DNA from: Bradyrhizobium sp. C9
Lineage (GTDB): Bacteria > Pseudomonadota > Alphaproteobacteria > Rhizobiales > Xanthobacteraceae
Assembly: GCF_002532045.1 (NCBI RefSeq)
Contig: NZ_NWTG01000001.1
Span: forward strand, 620,001-684,000
Reading direction: 5' to 3'
DNA length: 64,000 nucleotides
A program made the translations under genes and the position numbers. The notes below the pieces were generated by a model. The model was not told where the DNA came from and made no database searches. It saw only the letters and a program-made list of their open reading frames with translations. Below are positions 1 to 8,681 of this stretch, in pieces (position 1 is the stretch's first letter; the number at the start of each line of letters is the position of its first letter).

Positions 1-689
1 TGCTGTCGCTGCTGGCGCCGCGCTATTACTCGATCTCGTCGTCTCCGGCGGGCGGGCCTCAGCGCTGCAGCGTCACCGTCGGGGTGGTGGAAGCGCCTGC
101 GAGCTCGGGCCGCGGCATCTACAAGGGGATCTGCTCGAACTATCTGGCGCGCCGCCGCGCCGGCGACACCGTCCACGCCACGATCAAGGAGACCAAGGCC
201 GGCTTCCGCCTGCCTGACGACAACGCCGTGCCGATCATCATGATCGGACCGGGCACGGGCTTAGCCCCATTCCGTGGCTTCCTGCAGGAGCGCGCCGCGC
301 GCAAGGCAAAGGGCGCGACGCTGGGGCCTGCGATGCTGTTCTTCGGCTGCCGCCATCCGGAGCAGGACTTCATCTATGCGGATGAGCTGAAGGCGTTTGC
401 CGCCGATGGCGTCAGCGAGCTCTACACCGCCTTTTCGCGCGCCGACGGGCCGAAGACCTATGTGCAGCATCTCGTTGCCACGCAGAAGGATCGCGTCTGG
501 GAGCTGATCCAGAAAGGCGCGATCGTCTATGTTTGCGGCGACGGCGGCAAGATGGAGCCCGACGTCAAGGCGACGTTGATGTCGATCTATCGCGAGCGCA
601 CTGGAGCCGACGCCGACGCGGCCGCGCGCTGGATCGAGGAGATGGGCACCAGGAACCGCTACGTGCTCGACGTCTGGGCCGGAGGGTAG
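1..689 (+). CDS. CYP102-type P450-reductase fusion, C-terminal part (5' end outside window)
   Basis: The reading frame is open from base 3, so the gene starts left of the window. The first residues include PRYYSISSSP, the FAD-contacting RxYS motif. GPGTGLAPFRGFLQ (NADP pyrophosphate site), FFGCRHPEQDFIY, TYVQH, YVCGDGGKMEPDV and a terminal DVWAG then follow in the order of the diflavin reductase half of P450 BM3. The C-terminal DVWAG and the YKGICSNYLA segment point to a self-sufficient CYP102 fatty-acid hydroxylase rather than to sulfite reductase or stand-alone CPR. The haem and FMN domains cannot be seen, so a separate reductase is not excluded. It is expected to be cytosolic and to pass electrons from NADPH through FAD to FMN and haem. 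Confidence 0.88.
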   Translation, partial: LSLLAPRYYSISSSPAGGPQRCSVTVGVVEAPASSGRGIYKGICSNYLARRRAGDTVHATIKETKAGFRLPDDNAVPIIMIGPGTGLAPFRGFLQERAARKAKGATLGPAMLFFGCRHPEQDFIYADELKAFAADGVSELYTAFSRADGPKTYVQHLVATQKDRVWELIQKGAIVYVCGDGGKMEPDVKATLMSIYRERTGADADAAARWIEEMGTRNRYVLDVWAGG

Positions 690-737
690 GTTTGATCCGG
701 GCTACGCAAACGCGTGGGCCATGTTACAAGCTGCCGC

Positions 738-1412
738 ATGATTCCCTGGGAAAAGATCGATACCGCGCGCATTCCCGGCACCGAAGGTGAATTGCGCCTG
801 ATGCGGCGCGGCCGCGAGTTCTCGATCATGCTCGGCACCAACGAGTTGATGAACAGCCGCCTGTCGGGCTCGGAAGCCGCGCTGGCGACGCTTGCCGCGA
901 AGAAGATCGGGAACGTCGCAAAGCCGCATTTTCTGATCGGCGGCCTCGGCATGGGCTTTACGCTGCGCGCCGCGCTTGCCGTGCTTGGAGCCGAGGCGGA
1001 AATCACAGTAGCCGAGCTGGTGCCGGCAGTGGTCGCCTGGGCGCGAGGCCCGATGGCGGAGATTTTTGGCGACAGCCTGAGCGATCCGCGCGTCAGCATC
1101 CTGGAGGTGGATGTCGCCGATGTGATCGAGCGCAATCCGCGCACCTACGATGCCATCCTCCTCGACGTCGATAACGGCCCGGAAGGCCTGACCCGCAAGG
1201 CCAACGACGCGCTGTATGACATCTCCGGACTGAAGATCGCGCACACGGCGTTGCGGCGCGGCGGCGTGCTCGCCGTCTGGTCGTCCGGTCCGAACGCCAA
1301 GTTCCCGAAATCGCTGTCCCGGGCCGGGTTCGCGGTCAACGAGATCGCCGTCCGCGCCACCGGCCGTGGCCGCGGCGTGCGCCACGTGATCTGGATCGCG
1401 GTCAAGGAGTAG
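738..1412 (+). CDS. spermidine-synthase-like protein (SAM-dependent methyltransferase fold)
   Basis: A 224-residue protein. HFLIGGLGMGFTLRAAL (about residues 65-80) is the glycine-rich nucleotide-binding loop of the polyamine synthase/methyltransferase fold, followed by EITVAELVPAVVAWAR (acidic residue after strand 2) and YDAILLDVDNGPEGL (strand 4). The N-terminal beta domain of true spermidine synthases is mostly missing, so the substrate is unknown and polyamine synthesis should not be assumed. I chose ATG 738 over the ATG at 714, because the extra residues MGHVTSCR look non-coding. It follows the P450 gene by 48 bases in the same direction and may be cotranscribed. Confidence 0.75.
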   Translation: MIPWEKIDTARIPGTEGELRLMRRGREFSIMLGTNELMNSRLSGSEAALATLAAKKIGNVAKPHFLIGGLGMGFTLRAALAVLGAEAEITVAELVPAVVAWARGPMAEIFGDSLSDPRVSILEVDVADVIERNPRTYDAILLDVDNGPEGLTRKANDALYDISGLKIAHTALRRGGVLAVWSSGPNAKFPKSLSRAGFAVNEIAVRATGRGRGVRHVIWIAVKE

Positions 1413-1532
1413 CAGGCGCCGCTATTGCGACGCAACAAGACCGCCGGGACCCCTCCGGTTCGATGTATTGAAAATCGAGAGCCGTTGGGTTTCACTCGCC
1501 GGCACCGAAGCCTCTAGCCCTTGGTCTGTCGG

Positions 1533-2420
1533 ATGCAGGCGACGTCGAATTTTGGGGTGCAGGAGACGCACGGAATCCTGGACCGTTTTCAGGCCGAATT
1601 CCGCGGTTCGAGCGAAGGGCTCGGCTGGTCGTCGGCCTATGCCTCGGTCCAGCGCGAGCGGCCGTTTGACGGGCACTTTCACGCGCTGTCCGACAATCTG
1701 ATGGTGCTGCACCGGGGTGGCCCGGTCGAGATCACCTATGTGATGGACGGCAAGTCGGTTGCGCGGCAAATCCCGCGCGGCGGGGTGTTCTTCCTGCCGG
1801 CCGGGCACGCCTGCAACGTGGTGCTGCGCGAGGCGTTGGAATCCACCCACATCTATCTGCGCGCGGACCTGTTCGCAGGCCGCGACGGAGCCCCAAGCCT
1901 GATCGGCGGGCTCGCGCCGATGCTCGGCGACCAGGATTCCGTGCTCGAGCATCTCGCAGCGGCGATCGGCGACACCATCACCGGCGGCCTGCCGGCCTCG
2001 TCGCTGTTCATCGATCCGATCGCGCAGGCGATCGCCAACCGCTTCGTCGCAATCAATTTCCACAAGCCGAGCGTGGAGGCCGGCAAGCATCCGAATCTGC
2101 TGAGCGTCAGGCAGATGGCCCGGATCCGCGAATTCGTCGACGCCAATCTCGATACCGATATCCGGCTCGACCAGCTGGCGGAGCTCTGCGGCCGCAGCAC
2201 CGAATATTTCGTGCGCCTGTTCAAGGCGACCAGCGGCATCTCGCCCTACCAATACGTGCTCAATCTGCGCATCGAGCGCGCGCGGGCGCTGCTCGCCGAC
2301 GAGACGCAGAGTCTCGCCGACATCGCGCTGGCCTGCGGCTTCTCCCATCAGGAGCATTTTACGCGCATGTTCCGCCGCTTCACCGGCGTGACGCCGGGGC
2401 GCTACCGCCGCAGCCACTAG
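1533..2420 (+). CDS. AraC-family transcriptional regulator
   Basis: A 295-residue protein with an N-terminal cupin-like sensor domain (about 1-170, containing VFFLPAGHACNVVL). A C-terminal double helix-turn-helix follows (about 195-295), with DIRLDQLAELCGRSTEYFVR and the AraC signature LADIALACGFSHQEHFTRMFRRFTG split across the last helices. It ends 167 bases before the maleylacetate reductase gene on the same strand. A perfect 15-bp direct repeat with 21-bp period lies in that gap, the geometry expected of AraC-type half-sites. It probably activates the hydroxyquinol operon in response to a phenolic. An in-frame TTG at 1521 is possible, but ATG 1533 is preferred. Confidence 0.85.
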   Translation: MQATSNFGVQETHGILDRFQAEFRGSSEGLGWSSAYASVQRERPFDGHFHALSDNLMVLHRGGPVEITYVMDGKSVARQIPRGGVFFLPAGHACNVVLREALESTHIYLRADLFAGRDGAPSLIGGLAPMLGDQDSVLEHLAAAIGDTITGGLPASSLFIDPIAQAIANRFVAINFHKPSVEAGKHPNLLSVRQMARIREFVDANLDTDIRLDQLAELCGRSTEYFVRLFKATSGISPYQYVLNLRIERARALLADETQSLADIALACGFSHQEHFTRMFRRFTGVTPGRYRRSH

Positions 2421-2474
2421 GCCCTCGGCGATTCGGACGGGCGAAGGCGCCAGCCCAGGCCTGCGGATGATTTT

Positions 2475-2510
2475 TCCGGTTTCGTGCAGATTTTCTCCGG
2501 TTTCGTGCAG
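2475..2510 (+). promoter_or_regulatory. 15-bp direct repeat, probable AraC operator
   Basis: TCCGGTTTCGTGCAG occurs at 2475-2489 and again, identical, at 2496-2510. The start-to-start distance is 21 bases, two DNA turns, so both half-sites face the same side of the helix. It lies 78 bases before the ATG of the first catabolic gene and just after the AraC gene. The assignment to that AraC protein is an inference. Confidence 0.65.
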
Positions 2511-2536
2511 GCCCGCCGGGGCCGCCCGCCGCTAGC

Positions 2537-2583
2537 TTTCTCCCAACAAAGACGAAATTGCCGGTTCGCCGGCTTGGGAGAAA
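2537..2583 (+). promoter_or_regulatory. leader hairpin that sequesters the Shine-Dalgarno site
   Basis: TTTCTCCCAA (2537-2546) is perfectly complementary to TTGGGAGAAA (2574-2583). Inside this stem GCCGG (2560-2564) and CCGGC (2569-2573) pair around a TTCG tetraloop and stack directly on the 3' arm, leaving a 13-base bulge on the 5' side only. The 3' arm contains GGGAG at 2576-2580, the ribosome binding site for the ATG at 2588. In the mRNA this would hide the binding site. Seen directly in sequence; a regulatory role is inferred, and a DNA operator function remains possible. Confidence 0.55.
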
Positions 2584-2587
2584 TGCC

Positions 2588-3712
2588 ATGAGCGTCGCGA
2601 TTCCCGATGCCGTACCCCCGCCGGTCGTGGCGGCCGGAGATGCCGGCAGCGGCACATTTGCGTATTGCTCGCAGCAATATCGCGTGGTGTTCGGCGCCGG
2701 CACCTCGGCGCGGCTTGGCGAGGAGGCAGAGCGGCTTGGCATCAAGCGGGCGCTGGTGCTGACCACGCCTGAGCAGCAGGACCTCGGACGCCGGCTCGGC
2801 AGAGGCCTCGGCGACCGGCTCGCGGGGCTGTTTGCCGGCGCACGGATGCATACGCCGGTCGAGGTCACCAACGAGGCGCTTGGCATCGTCGAGTCCCGCG
2901 ACATCGACGGGCTGGTCGCGATCGGCGGCGGCTCGACGGTCGGGCTCGGCAAGGCGCTGTCGCTGCGCACCGGGCTGCCGCATATCGCTGTCCCGACCAC
3001 CTATGCCGGCTCGGAGATGACGCCGATCCTCGGCGAGACCAGCAACGGCATCAAGACCACGCAGCATTCCCAGGACCTGGTGCCGGATGCCGTCATCTAC
3101 GACGTCGATCTCACCGTCAGCCTGCCGCCGCACATCTCCGCCGCCAGCGGCATGAATGCGATCGCCCACGCCGTCGAGGCGCTTTATGCGCCCGACGCCA
3201 ATCCGCTGACCTCGCTGATGGCGGAGGAGGGCATCGCCGCGCTGGCCCGCGCGTTGCCGCGCATCATGACGGCGCCGGCCGATCCCGGCGCTCGCCGCGA
3301 CGCGCTCTATGGCGCCTGGCTGTGCGGCGTCTGCCTCGGCGCGGTCGGGATGTCGCTGCACCACAAGCTCTGCCACGTGCTGGGCGGCATGTTCAACCTG
3401 CCGCACGCGGAGACCCACGCGATCGTGCTGCCCCACGCCGCCGCCTACAACGCCGCCGCGGCGCCGGAGGCGATGGCCCGCGTCGCGCGCGCAGTGCACA
3501 GCGCCAATGCACCGCAGGGGCTGTTTGACCTTGCCCGGCAACTCGCGTTGCCGCGCCGGCTCTCCGACATCGGAATGCCCGAAGACGGCATCGCGCGCGC
3601 TGCCGAGATGGCGGTGCGCAACCCCTATGCCAATCCAAGACCGGTCGAACGCGCCCGGATCGAGCAACTGATCGCGGCGGCCTGGCGCGGCGACGCGCCC
3701 ATGCCGCACTGA
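2588..3712 (+). CDS. maleylacetate reductase
   Basis: A 374-residue iron-containing alcohol dehydrogenase family protein. It reduces maleylacetate to 3-oxoadipate with NAD(P)H, the last step of the hydroxyquinol branch. Visible are the nucleotide site GGGST (113-117), PTTYAGSEMTPILGET, GMNAIAHAVEALY (His194) and a second His-rich stretch LHHKLCHVLGG typical of this subfamily. ATG 2588 is preceded by GGGAG at a good distance; the ATG at 2558 lies inside the leader hairpin and is rejected. The dioxygenase gene that makes its substrate follows after 22 bases, which fixes the pathway assignment. Confidence 0.92.
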   Translation: MSVAIPDAVPPPVVAAGDAGSGTFAYCSQQYRVVFGAGTSARLGEEAERLGIKRALVLTTPEQQDLGRRLGRGLGDRLAGLFAGARMHTPVEVTNEALGIVESRDIDGLVAIGGGSTVGLGKALSLRTGLPHIAVPTTYAGSEMTPILGETSNGIKTTQHSQDLVPDAVIYDVDLTVSLPPHISAASGMNAIAHAVEALYAPDANPLTSLMAEEGIAALARALPRIMTAPADPGARRDALYGAWLCGVCLGAVGMSLHHKLCHVLGGMFNLPHAETHAIVLPHAAAYNAAAAPEAMARVARAVHSANAPQGLFDLARQLALPRRLSDIGMPEDGIARAAEMAVRNPYANPRPVERARIEQLIAAAWRGDAPMPH

Positions 3713-3734
3713 ACCTCACCAGCTCAAGGACAAC

Positions 3735-4649
3735 ATGATGGCCAATTTCAACGAGCATGACCTCACCGACGAGGTGATCAGCAGCTTCGCCAACACGCCG
3801 AACGCGCGGCTCAAGTTCCTCATCGAGGAGACGGTCAAGTCGCTGCACGATCTGGTGCGCCGCACCGAGCTCACCTTCGAGGAATGGAATCAGGCGATCG
3901 AATTCCTGACCCGCACCGGTCAGACCTGCACGCCGCTGCGCCAGGAGTTCATCCTGCTCTCCGACGTGCTCGGCGTTTCGATGTTGGTCGACGCGGTGAA
4001 TCACCGCGAGCGCGAGCGCGAGGGCGCGACCGAGACCACGGTGCTCGGCCCGTTCTATGTCGGCGAGCACCGCGTCACGCCGCACGGTGCCAACATCTCG
4101 GAAGGCATCGACGGCGAAGTGATGTTCGTGCAGAGCCGCGTGACGGATTTGGCCGGAAAACCGCTCGCCGGTGCCGAGATCGACGTCTGGCACGCCGACG
4201 ACGATGGCTTCTACGATTCGCAGAAGGCGGACTACGCGACGCACGGCCCGTCGTTGCGCGCACGCTTCGTCACCGATGTCGACGGCCGCTTCTCCTTCCG
4301 CACCATCCTGCCGTGCAGCTATCCGATCCCGACCGACGGCCCGGTCGGCGATCTCATCACCGCCACGAAACGCCATCCGATGCGGCCGGCGCATGTGCAT
4401 TTCCTGGTCAAGGCCGAGGGCTATGAGCCGCTGATTACCCACGTCTTCCTCGATGGTGACGAATATCTGCGCAGCGACGTCGTGTTCGGCGTCAAGGACG
4501 AACTCATTGCGCGCGTCGAGCCGAAGAGCGAGCCGGCGCTGCCGAACGGCGAGCGCGTCTCCGGCCCGTGGCACCTGATGTCCTACGATTTTCAGATGCG
4601 GCCCGGCGCCGGCCTGGTGCCGCAGCCGATGATGTCGGCCGCGGAATGA
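3735..4649 (+). CDS. hydroxyquinol 1,2-dioxygenase (intradiol)
   Basis: A 304-residue intradiol ring-cleavage dioxygenase with the usual N-terminal helical linker domain (about 1-100) and LGPFYV at 104-109. The non-haem Fe(III) ligands are all visible: Tyr160 (DGFYDSQ), Tyr196 (CSYPIPTDGPVG), His220 and His222 (RPAHVHF). It is expected to cleave 1,2,4-trihydroxybenzene to maleylacetate. The choice of hydroxyquinol over catechol rests on the neighbouring maleylacetate reductase and the absence of muconate enzymes. A second ATG at 3738 is equally possible as the start. Confidence 0.92.
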   Translation: MMANFNEHDLTDEVISSFANTPNARLKFLIEETVKSLHDLVRRTELTFEEWNQAIEFLTRTGQTCTPLRQEFILLSDVLGVSMLVDAVNHREREREGATETTVLGPFYVGEHRVTPHGANISEGIDGEVMFVQSRVTDLAGKPLAGAEIDVWHADDDGFYDSQKADYATHGPSLRARFVTDVDGRFSFRTILPCSYPIPTDGPVGDLITATKRHPMRPAHVHFLVKAEGYEPLITHVFLDGDEYLRSDVVFGVKDELIARVEPKSEPALPNGERVSGPWHLMSYDFQMRPGAGLVPQPMMSAAE

Positions 4650-4684
4650 CGATCACAACCAACAAGACGACGGAGGAGACGACC

Positions 4685-6475
4685 ATGACCAGCAAACCGA
4701 TCGAGACCGACGTCCTTGTCGTCGGCAGTGGCCCGGCCGGCGCGACGGCGGCGGCGCTGCTCGGCATGTACGGCGTCAAGCACATCCTGGTGACGAAATA
4801 TGGCTGGCTGGCCGATACGCCGCGCGCCCACATCACCAACCAGCGCGCCATGGAGGTGCTGCGCGATCTCGGCCTCGAGGACAAGGCGGTGGCGCAGGCC
4901 GTGCCGCAGCATTTGATGGCCAACAACGTATTCTGCGAGAGCCTCGCCGGCGAGGAGTTCGGCCGGCTGTATTCCTGGGGCAACCATCCCTCGCGCAAGG
5001 CGGATTACGATCTCGCCAGTCCGGCGCGCATCTGCGACCTGCCGCAGAATTTCCTGGAGCCGATCCTGATCGAGGCCGCCGGCCAGCGCGGCACCTCGCT
5101 GTGCTTCAACACCGAGTTCGTCGACCTGGTACAGGATGCCGACGGCGTCACCGCGACGGTGAAGGATCGTCTGTCCGGCGAGACCTATCAGATCCGCGCC
5201 AAATACCTGATCGGTGCCGACGGTGGCCGCAGCCGCGTTGCCGAAGTGATCGGACTGCCGATGGAGGGCCAGATGGGCTGCGCTGGCAGCATGAACATCA
5301 TCGTGCAGGCGGATCTGAGCAAGTACGTCGCGCACCGGCCGAGCGTGCTGTACTGGGTGCTGCAGCCCGGCGCCGAGATCGGCGGCATCGGTGCCGGCCT
5401 GATCCGCATGGTGCGGCCATGGAACGAATGGCTGATCATCTGGGGCTACGACATCGAGCAGGGCGAGCGCAAGCTCAGCAATGACGAGGCGATCTCGATC
5501 GTGCGCAATCTCGTCGGCGACGAGACGCTCGAGGTCAAGGTGCGTTCGACCTCGACCTGGACCGTGAACGAGATGTATGCCGGCCACTATTCGTCCGGCC
5601 GTGTGTTCTGCGTCGGCGACGCCGTTCACCGCCATCCGCCGACCAACGGCCTCGGCTCCAACACCTCGATCCAGGATTCCTTCAACCTGTGCTGGAAGCT
5701 CAAGCTGGTGCTCGAGGGCCACGCCGCGCCCTCGCTGCTCGAGACTTATTCCGCTGAGCGCCAGCCGGTCGGCAAGCAGATCGTGACCCGCGCCAACAAG
5801 AGCATCGGCGACTTCCCGCCGATCTTCGAGGCGGTGGGCCTCGTCGCCTCGACCGATCCGACTGAGGCGCGCAAGGCGATCGCCGCGCGCAAGGCGCCGA
5901 CCGCCGAAGGCAAGGCGCGCCGCAAGAAGCTCTATCAGGCCATCGCCAACAAGAGCTACGAGTTCAACTGCCACGGCGTCGAGATGAACCAGCGCTACGG
6001 CTCGACCGCCGTGGTGTCCGACGGCACGGCGATGCCGGCCTTCACCCGAGATCACGAGCTCTATTATCAGGCCACCACCTGGCCCGGCGCGCATCTGCCG
6101 CATGTCTGGGTCGAGCATCAGGGCGAGCGCAAGTCGACGCTCGATCTCACCGGCAAGGGCCGCTTCACGCTGCTCACCGGAATCGGCGGCGACGGCTGGA
6201 AGACCGCCGCGGCCGCGGTCGAGAAGGCCTACGGCCTGCCGGTCGACGTCGTCACCATCGGCCCGCAGGGCTGCGATGCGCTCGATATCTATGCCGACTG
6301 GTATCGCCAGAGCGAGATCGACGAGGACGGCTGCGTGCTGGTGCGTCCCGACATGTACGTCGCCTGGCGCGCCAAAGAGGCGGTGGCTGATGCCACCGAC
6401 GTGCTGCTCGACGTGTTCGGCCGGATCCTCGGCCGCAGCGCGAGCGCGCAGACGAAGTCCGTCGCCGCCGCGTGA
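4685..6475 (+). CDS. FAD-dependent phenol/resorcinol-type hydroxylase (TfdB-like)
   Basis: A 596-residue class A flavoprotein monooxygenase. The three FAD/NADPH motifs are visible: GSGPAG (14-19), LIGADGGRSRV (DG motif, GADG 177-180) and VFCVGDAVHRHPPTNGLGSN (GD motif at 311-312). A C-terminal thioredoxin-like domain follows, as in phenol 2-monooxygenase and 2,4-dichlorophenol hydroxylase. In this operon the logical reaction is hydroxylation of resorcinol, hydroquinone or a related phenol to hydroxyquinol; the exact substrate cannot be read. ATG 4685 has GGAGGAG upstream. A further in-frame ATG at 4646 overlaps the dioxygenase stop codon, so translational coupling is conceivable. Confidence 0.88.
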   Translation: MTSKPIETDVLVVGSGPAGATAAALLGMYGVKHILVTKYGWLADTPRAHITNQRAMEVLRDLGLEDKAVAQAVPQHLMANNVFCESLAGEEFGRLYSWGNHPSRKADYDLASPARICDLPQNFLEPILIEAAGQRGTSLCFNTEFVDLVQDADGVTATVKDRLSGETYQIRAKYLIGADGGRSRVAEVIGLPMEGQMGCAGSMNIIVQADLSKYVAHRPSVLYWVLQPGAEIGGIGAGLIRMVRPWNEWLIIWGYDIEQGERKLSNDEAISIVRNLVGDETLEVKVRSTSTWTVNEMYAGHYSSGRVFCVGDAVHRHPPTNGLGSNTSIQDSFNLCWKLKLVLEGHAAPSLLETYSAERQPVGKQIVTRANKSIGDFPPIFEAVGLVASTDPTEARKAIAARKAPTAEGKARRKKLYQAIANKSYEFNCHGVEMNQRYGSTAVVSDGTAMPAFTRDHELYYQATTWPGAHLPHVWVEHQGERKSTLDLTGKGRFTLLTGIGGDGWKTAAAAVEKAYGLPVDVVTIGPQGCDALDIYADWYRQSEIDEDGCVLVRPDMYVAWRAKEAVADATDVLLDVFGRILGRSASAQTKSVAAA

Positions 6476-6520
6476 TGCGGCGCGACGCCGGCAATTCTTT
6501 TTCAGAACGAAATGAACGGC

Positions 6521-6539
6521 AGCCGGCATGCAACCGGCT
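6521..6539 (+). other. intra-operon hairpin between monooxygenase and binding-protein genes
   Basis: AGCCGG (6521-6526) and CCGGCT (6534-6539) form a perfect 6-bp stem with a 7-base loop, 19 bases before the binding-protein start and just ahead of its AAGGAGGGG ribosome binding site. There is no T-tract, so it is more likely an mRNA processing or stability element than a terminator. Confidence 0.35.
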
Positions 6540-6557
6540 CGCCACAAGGAGGGGAAA

Positions 6558-7883
6558 ATGAGCAAGGATCAATTGAACGTCATGTCTTTCGATCGCCGCC
6601 GCGTGCTCCAGGGTATCGCCGGTGGTCTCGCCGCCGCAGGCAGCACGACGTTGTTTGCGCCGGCAGTGCGCGCAGCCAACAAGCCGATCAAGATCGGCTA
6701 CGTCTCGCCGAAGAGCGGACCGCTCGCCGCCTTCGCCGAGGCCGATGATTTCGTGCTCGGCGAATTCCGAAAGTTCATCAAGGATGGCGTCAAGGTCGGA
6801 TCGCAGACCTATCCGGTCGAGGTGGTGACCAAGGACAGCCAGTCGAATCCGAACCGCGCCGCCGAGGTCGCCAAGGAGCTGATCACCCGCGACAATGTCA
6901 GCCTGATCGTGGTCGGCGCCACGCCCGAGACCAACAATCCCGTGGCGACGCAGTGCGAGCTCGAGCAGGTGCCGTGCATCTCCACCGTCGCGCCGTGGCA
7001 GACCAACTTCATCGGCCGGCAGGCCAATCCGGGCGATCCGAAGAGCTGGAAGCCGTTCGACTACACCTTCCATTATTTCTGGGGGCTCGAGGACGTGATC
7101 GGCGTCTTCACCAGCATGTGGAGCCAGGTCGCGACCAACAAGTCGGTCGGCGCGCTGTTTCCGAACGATGCCGACGGCAACGCCTGGGGCGACACCACGA
7201 TCGGCTTCCCGCCTGTGATGGCCAAGCAGGGCTTCAAGCTCACCGATCCCGGCCGCTTCCAGAATCTCACCGACGATTTCAGCTCGCAGATCGCCGCATT
7301 TCGAGGGGCCGATGCCGAGATCATCACCGGCGTCATCATCCCACCCGACTTCACCACGTTCTGGAATCAGGCACGGCAGAAGGGGCTGAAGCCGAAGGTC
7401 GTGTCGGTTGCCAAGGCGTTGCTGTTCCCGGCGTCGGTGCAGGCGCTGGGCAAGGGCGGCAACAACATCTCGACCGAGGTGTGGTGGACCCCGACGCATC
7501 CCTACAAATCGAGCCTCAGCGGCGTCAGCGCTGCCGATCTCGCCAAGGGATACGAGCAGGCCTCGGGCAAGCAATGGACCCAGCCGATCGGTTTTGTGCA
7601 TTCGCTGTTCGAGGTCGCCATCGATGCGATCAAGCGCTCGGGTGACCCGGCGGATGGTGCGGCGCTGGCGAAAGCGATCGGCGCCACCAAGCTGGATACC
7701 ATCGTGGGCCAGGTCGCGTTCGGCTCCAGCGCGGTGCCGCCGTTCGCGGCAAAGAACATCGCCAAGACGCCATTGGTCGGCGGCCAATGGCGGCTGAACG
7801 GCGACAAGTACAACATGGTGATCACCGACAACAAGTTGGCGCCGCAGATTCCGCTCGGCGGCGACATGCAGGCGCTGAGCTAA
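6558..7883 (+). CDS. ABC transporter periplasmic binding protein (aromatic-type, LivK family)
   Basis: A 441-residue type I periplasmic binding protein. FDRRRVLQGIAGG near residues 13-25, followed by a hydrophobic stretch and APAVRAA, is a twin-arginine signal. The mature part starts KPIKIGYVSPKSGPLAAF, the branched-chain amino acid receptor fold. AAGGAGGGG precedes the ATG strongly, as expected for a highly expressed receptor. Being inside a hydroxyquinol operon, it probably binds a hydroxylated aromatic such as a resorcylate; this is an inference from context. The permease and ATPase genes follow. Confidence 0.87.
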   Translation: MSKDQLNVMSFDRRRVLQGIAGGLAAAGSTTLFAPAVRAANKPIKIGYVSPKSGPLAAFAEADDFVLGEFRKFIKDGVKVGSQTYPVEVVTKDSQSNPNRAAEVAKELITRDNVSLIVVGATPETNNPVATQCELEQVPCISTVAPWQTNFIGRQANPGDPKSWKPFDYTFHYFWGLEDVIGVFTSMWSQVATNKSVGALFPNDADGNAWGDTTIGFPPVMAKQGFKLTDPGRFQNLTDDFSSQIAAFRGADAEIITGVIIPPDFTTFWNQARQKGLKPKVVSVAKALLFPASVQALGKGGNNISTEVWWTPTHPYKSSLSGVSAADLAKGYEQASGKQWTQPIGFVHSLFEVAIDAIKRSGDPADGAALAKAIGATKLDTIVGQVAFGSSAVPPFAAKNIAKTPLVGGQWRLNGDKYNMVITDNKLAPQIPLGGDMQALS

Positions 7884-7967
7884 CGCGTGCGTTCCAGACA
7901 GGTTGGCCATCGGAGATGCGCGGGATCCCGCGCATCTCCTCGAAGCAAACGGACGCGGTGAGCGACC

Positions 7968-8681
7968 ATGCTCGAACTCCATGCCGTCTCGAAGCGGTTC
8001 GGCGCCATCGTGGTTACCGACGCGATCGATCTGACACTCGTATCAGGCGAAGCGCTGGGCGTGATCGGGCCGAACGGCGCCGGCAAATCGACGCTGTTCA
8101 ACCTGATCACCGGACTGCTGCGGCCGGATGCCGGCCGCATCGTGCTCGATGGCGTCGACATCACGGGCCTGTCGCCCGAAGCACGCTGCCGCGCCGGCAT
8201 CGGGCGCTCGTTCCAGATCCCGCAGCCGTTCGACCACCTCTCGGTGTTCGAGAATCTTGCGGTCGCTGCCCAATTCGGTGGCGGCCTCTCGGAGGCCGAT
8301 GCGGTCCAGCATTGCGGCCGCATGCTTGAACTGACCGGCGTCGAAGCCAAGGCCAATCGCCTGGCGGGGAGCCTCCCGCTGCTCGATCGCAAGCGGCTCG
8401 AACTGGCGCGGGCACTCGCCACCAAGCCGCGCACGCTGCTGCTCGACGAGATCGCAGGCGGTCTCACCGATGCCGAATGCCACGAACTGGTCGAGACCAT
8501 CCGCACCATCCATGCCGAGGGTGTCGGCATCATCTGGATCGAGCATGTGGTGCACGCGCTGCTCGCGGTGGTGCAGCGGCTGGTGGTGCTGAACTTCGGC
8601 AAGATCGTCGCGCAAGGCGTGCCATCAGAGGTGATGCGCTCGCGCGAGGTCGAGACCATCTACATGGGAGTGCCGGCATGA
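7968..8681 (+). CDS. ABC transporter ATP-binding protein, LivG type
   Basis: A 237-residue ATPase. It has Walker A GPNGAGKST (about 36-44) and the FQIPQPFDHLSVFENLAV segment typical of LivG. An LLDRKRLEL stretch stands in for the usual LSxGxQ signature, and LLLDEIAGG is a Walker B in which Gly-Gly follows the catalytic Glu. The signature LAGSLPLLDRKRLELARAL lacks the canonical LSGGQ, as is common in LivG proteins of aromatic importers. Its last codon overlaps the next start (ATGA at 8678), indicating coupled translation. Confidence 0.88.
   Translation: MLELHAVSKRFGAIVVTDAIDLTLVSGEALGVIGPNGAGKSTLFNLITGLLRPDAGRIVLDGVDITGLSPEARCRAGIGRSFQIPQPFDHLSVFENLAVAAQFGGGLSEADAVQHCGRMLELTGVEAKANRLAGSLPLLDRKRLELARALATKPRTLLLDEIAGGLTDAECHELVETIRTIHAEGVGIIWIEHVVHALLAVVQRLVVLNFGKIVAQGVPSEVMRSREVETIYMGVPA

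Noticed and set aside
4592..6565. A 657-codon open frame on the minus strand.
   Set aside because: It is the antisense shadow of the FAD monooxygenase gene. High-GC codon bias on the plus strand removes stops from this frame. The translation is Arg/His/Ala-rich, with no motif and no ribosome binding site.
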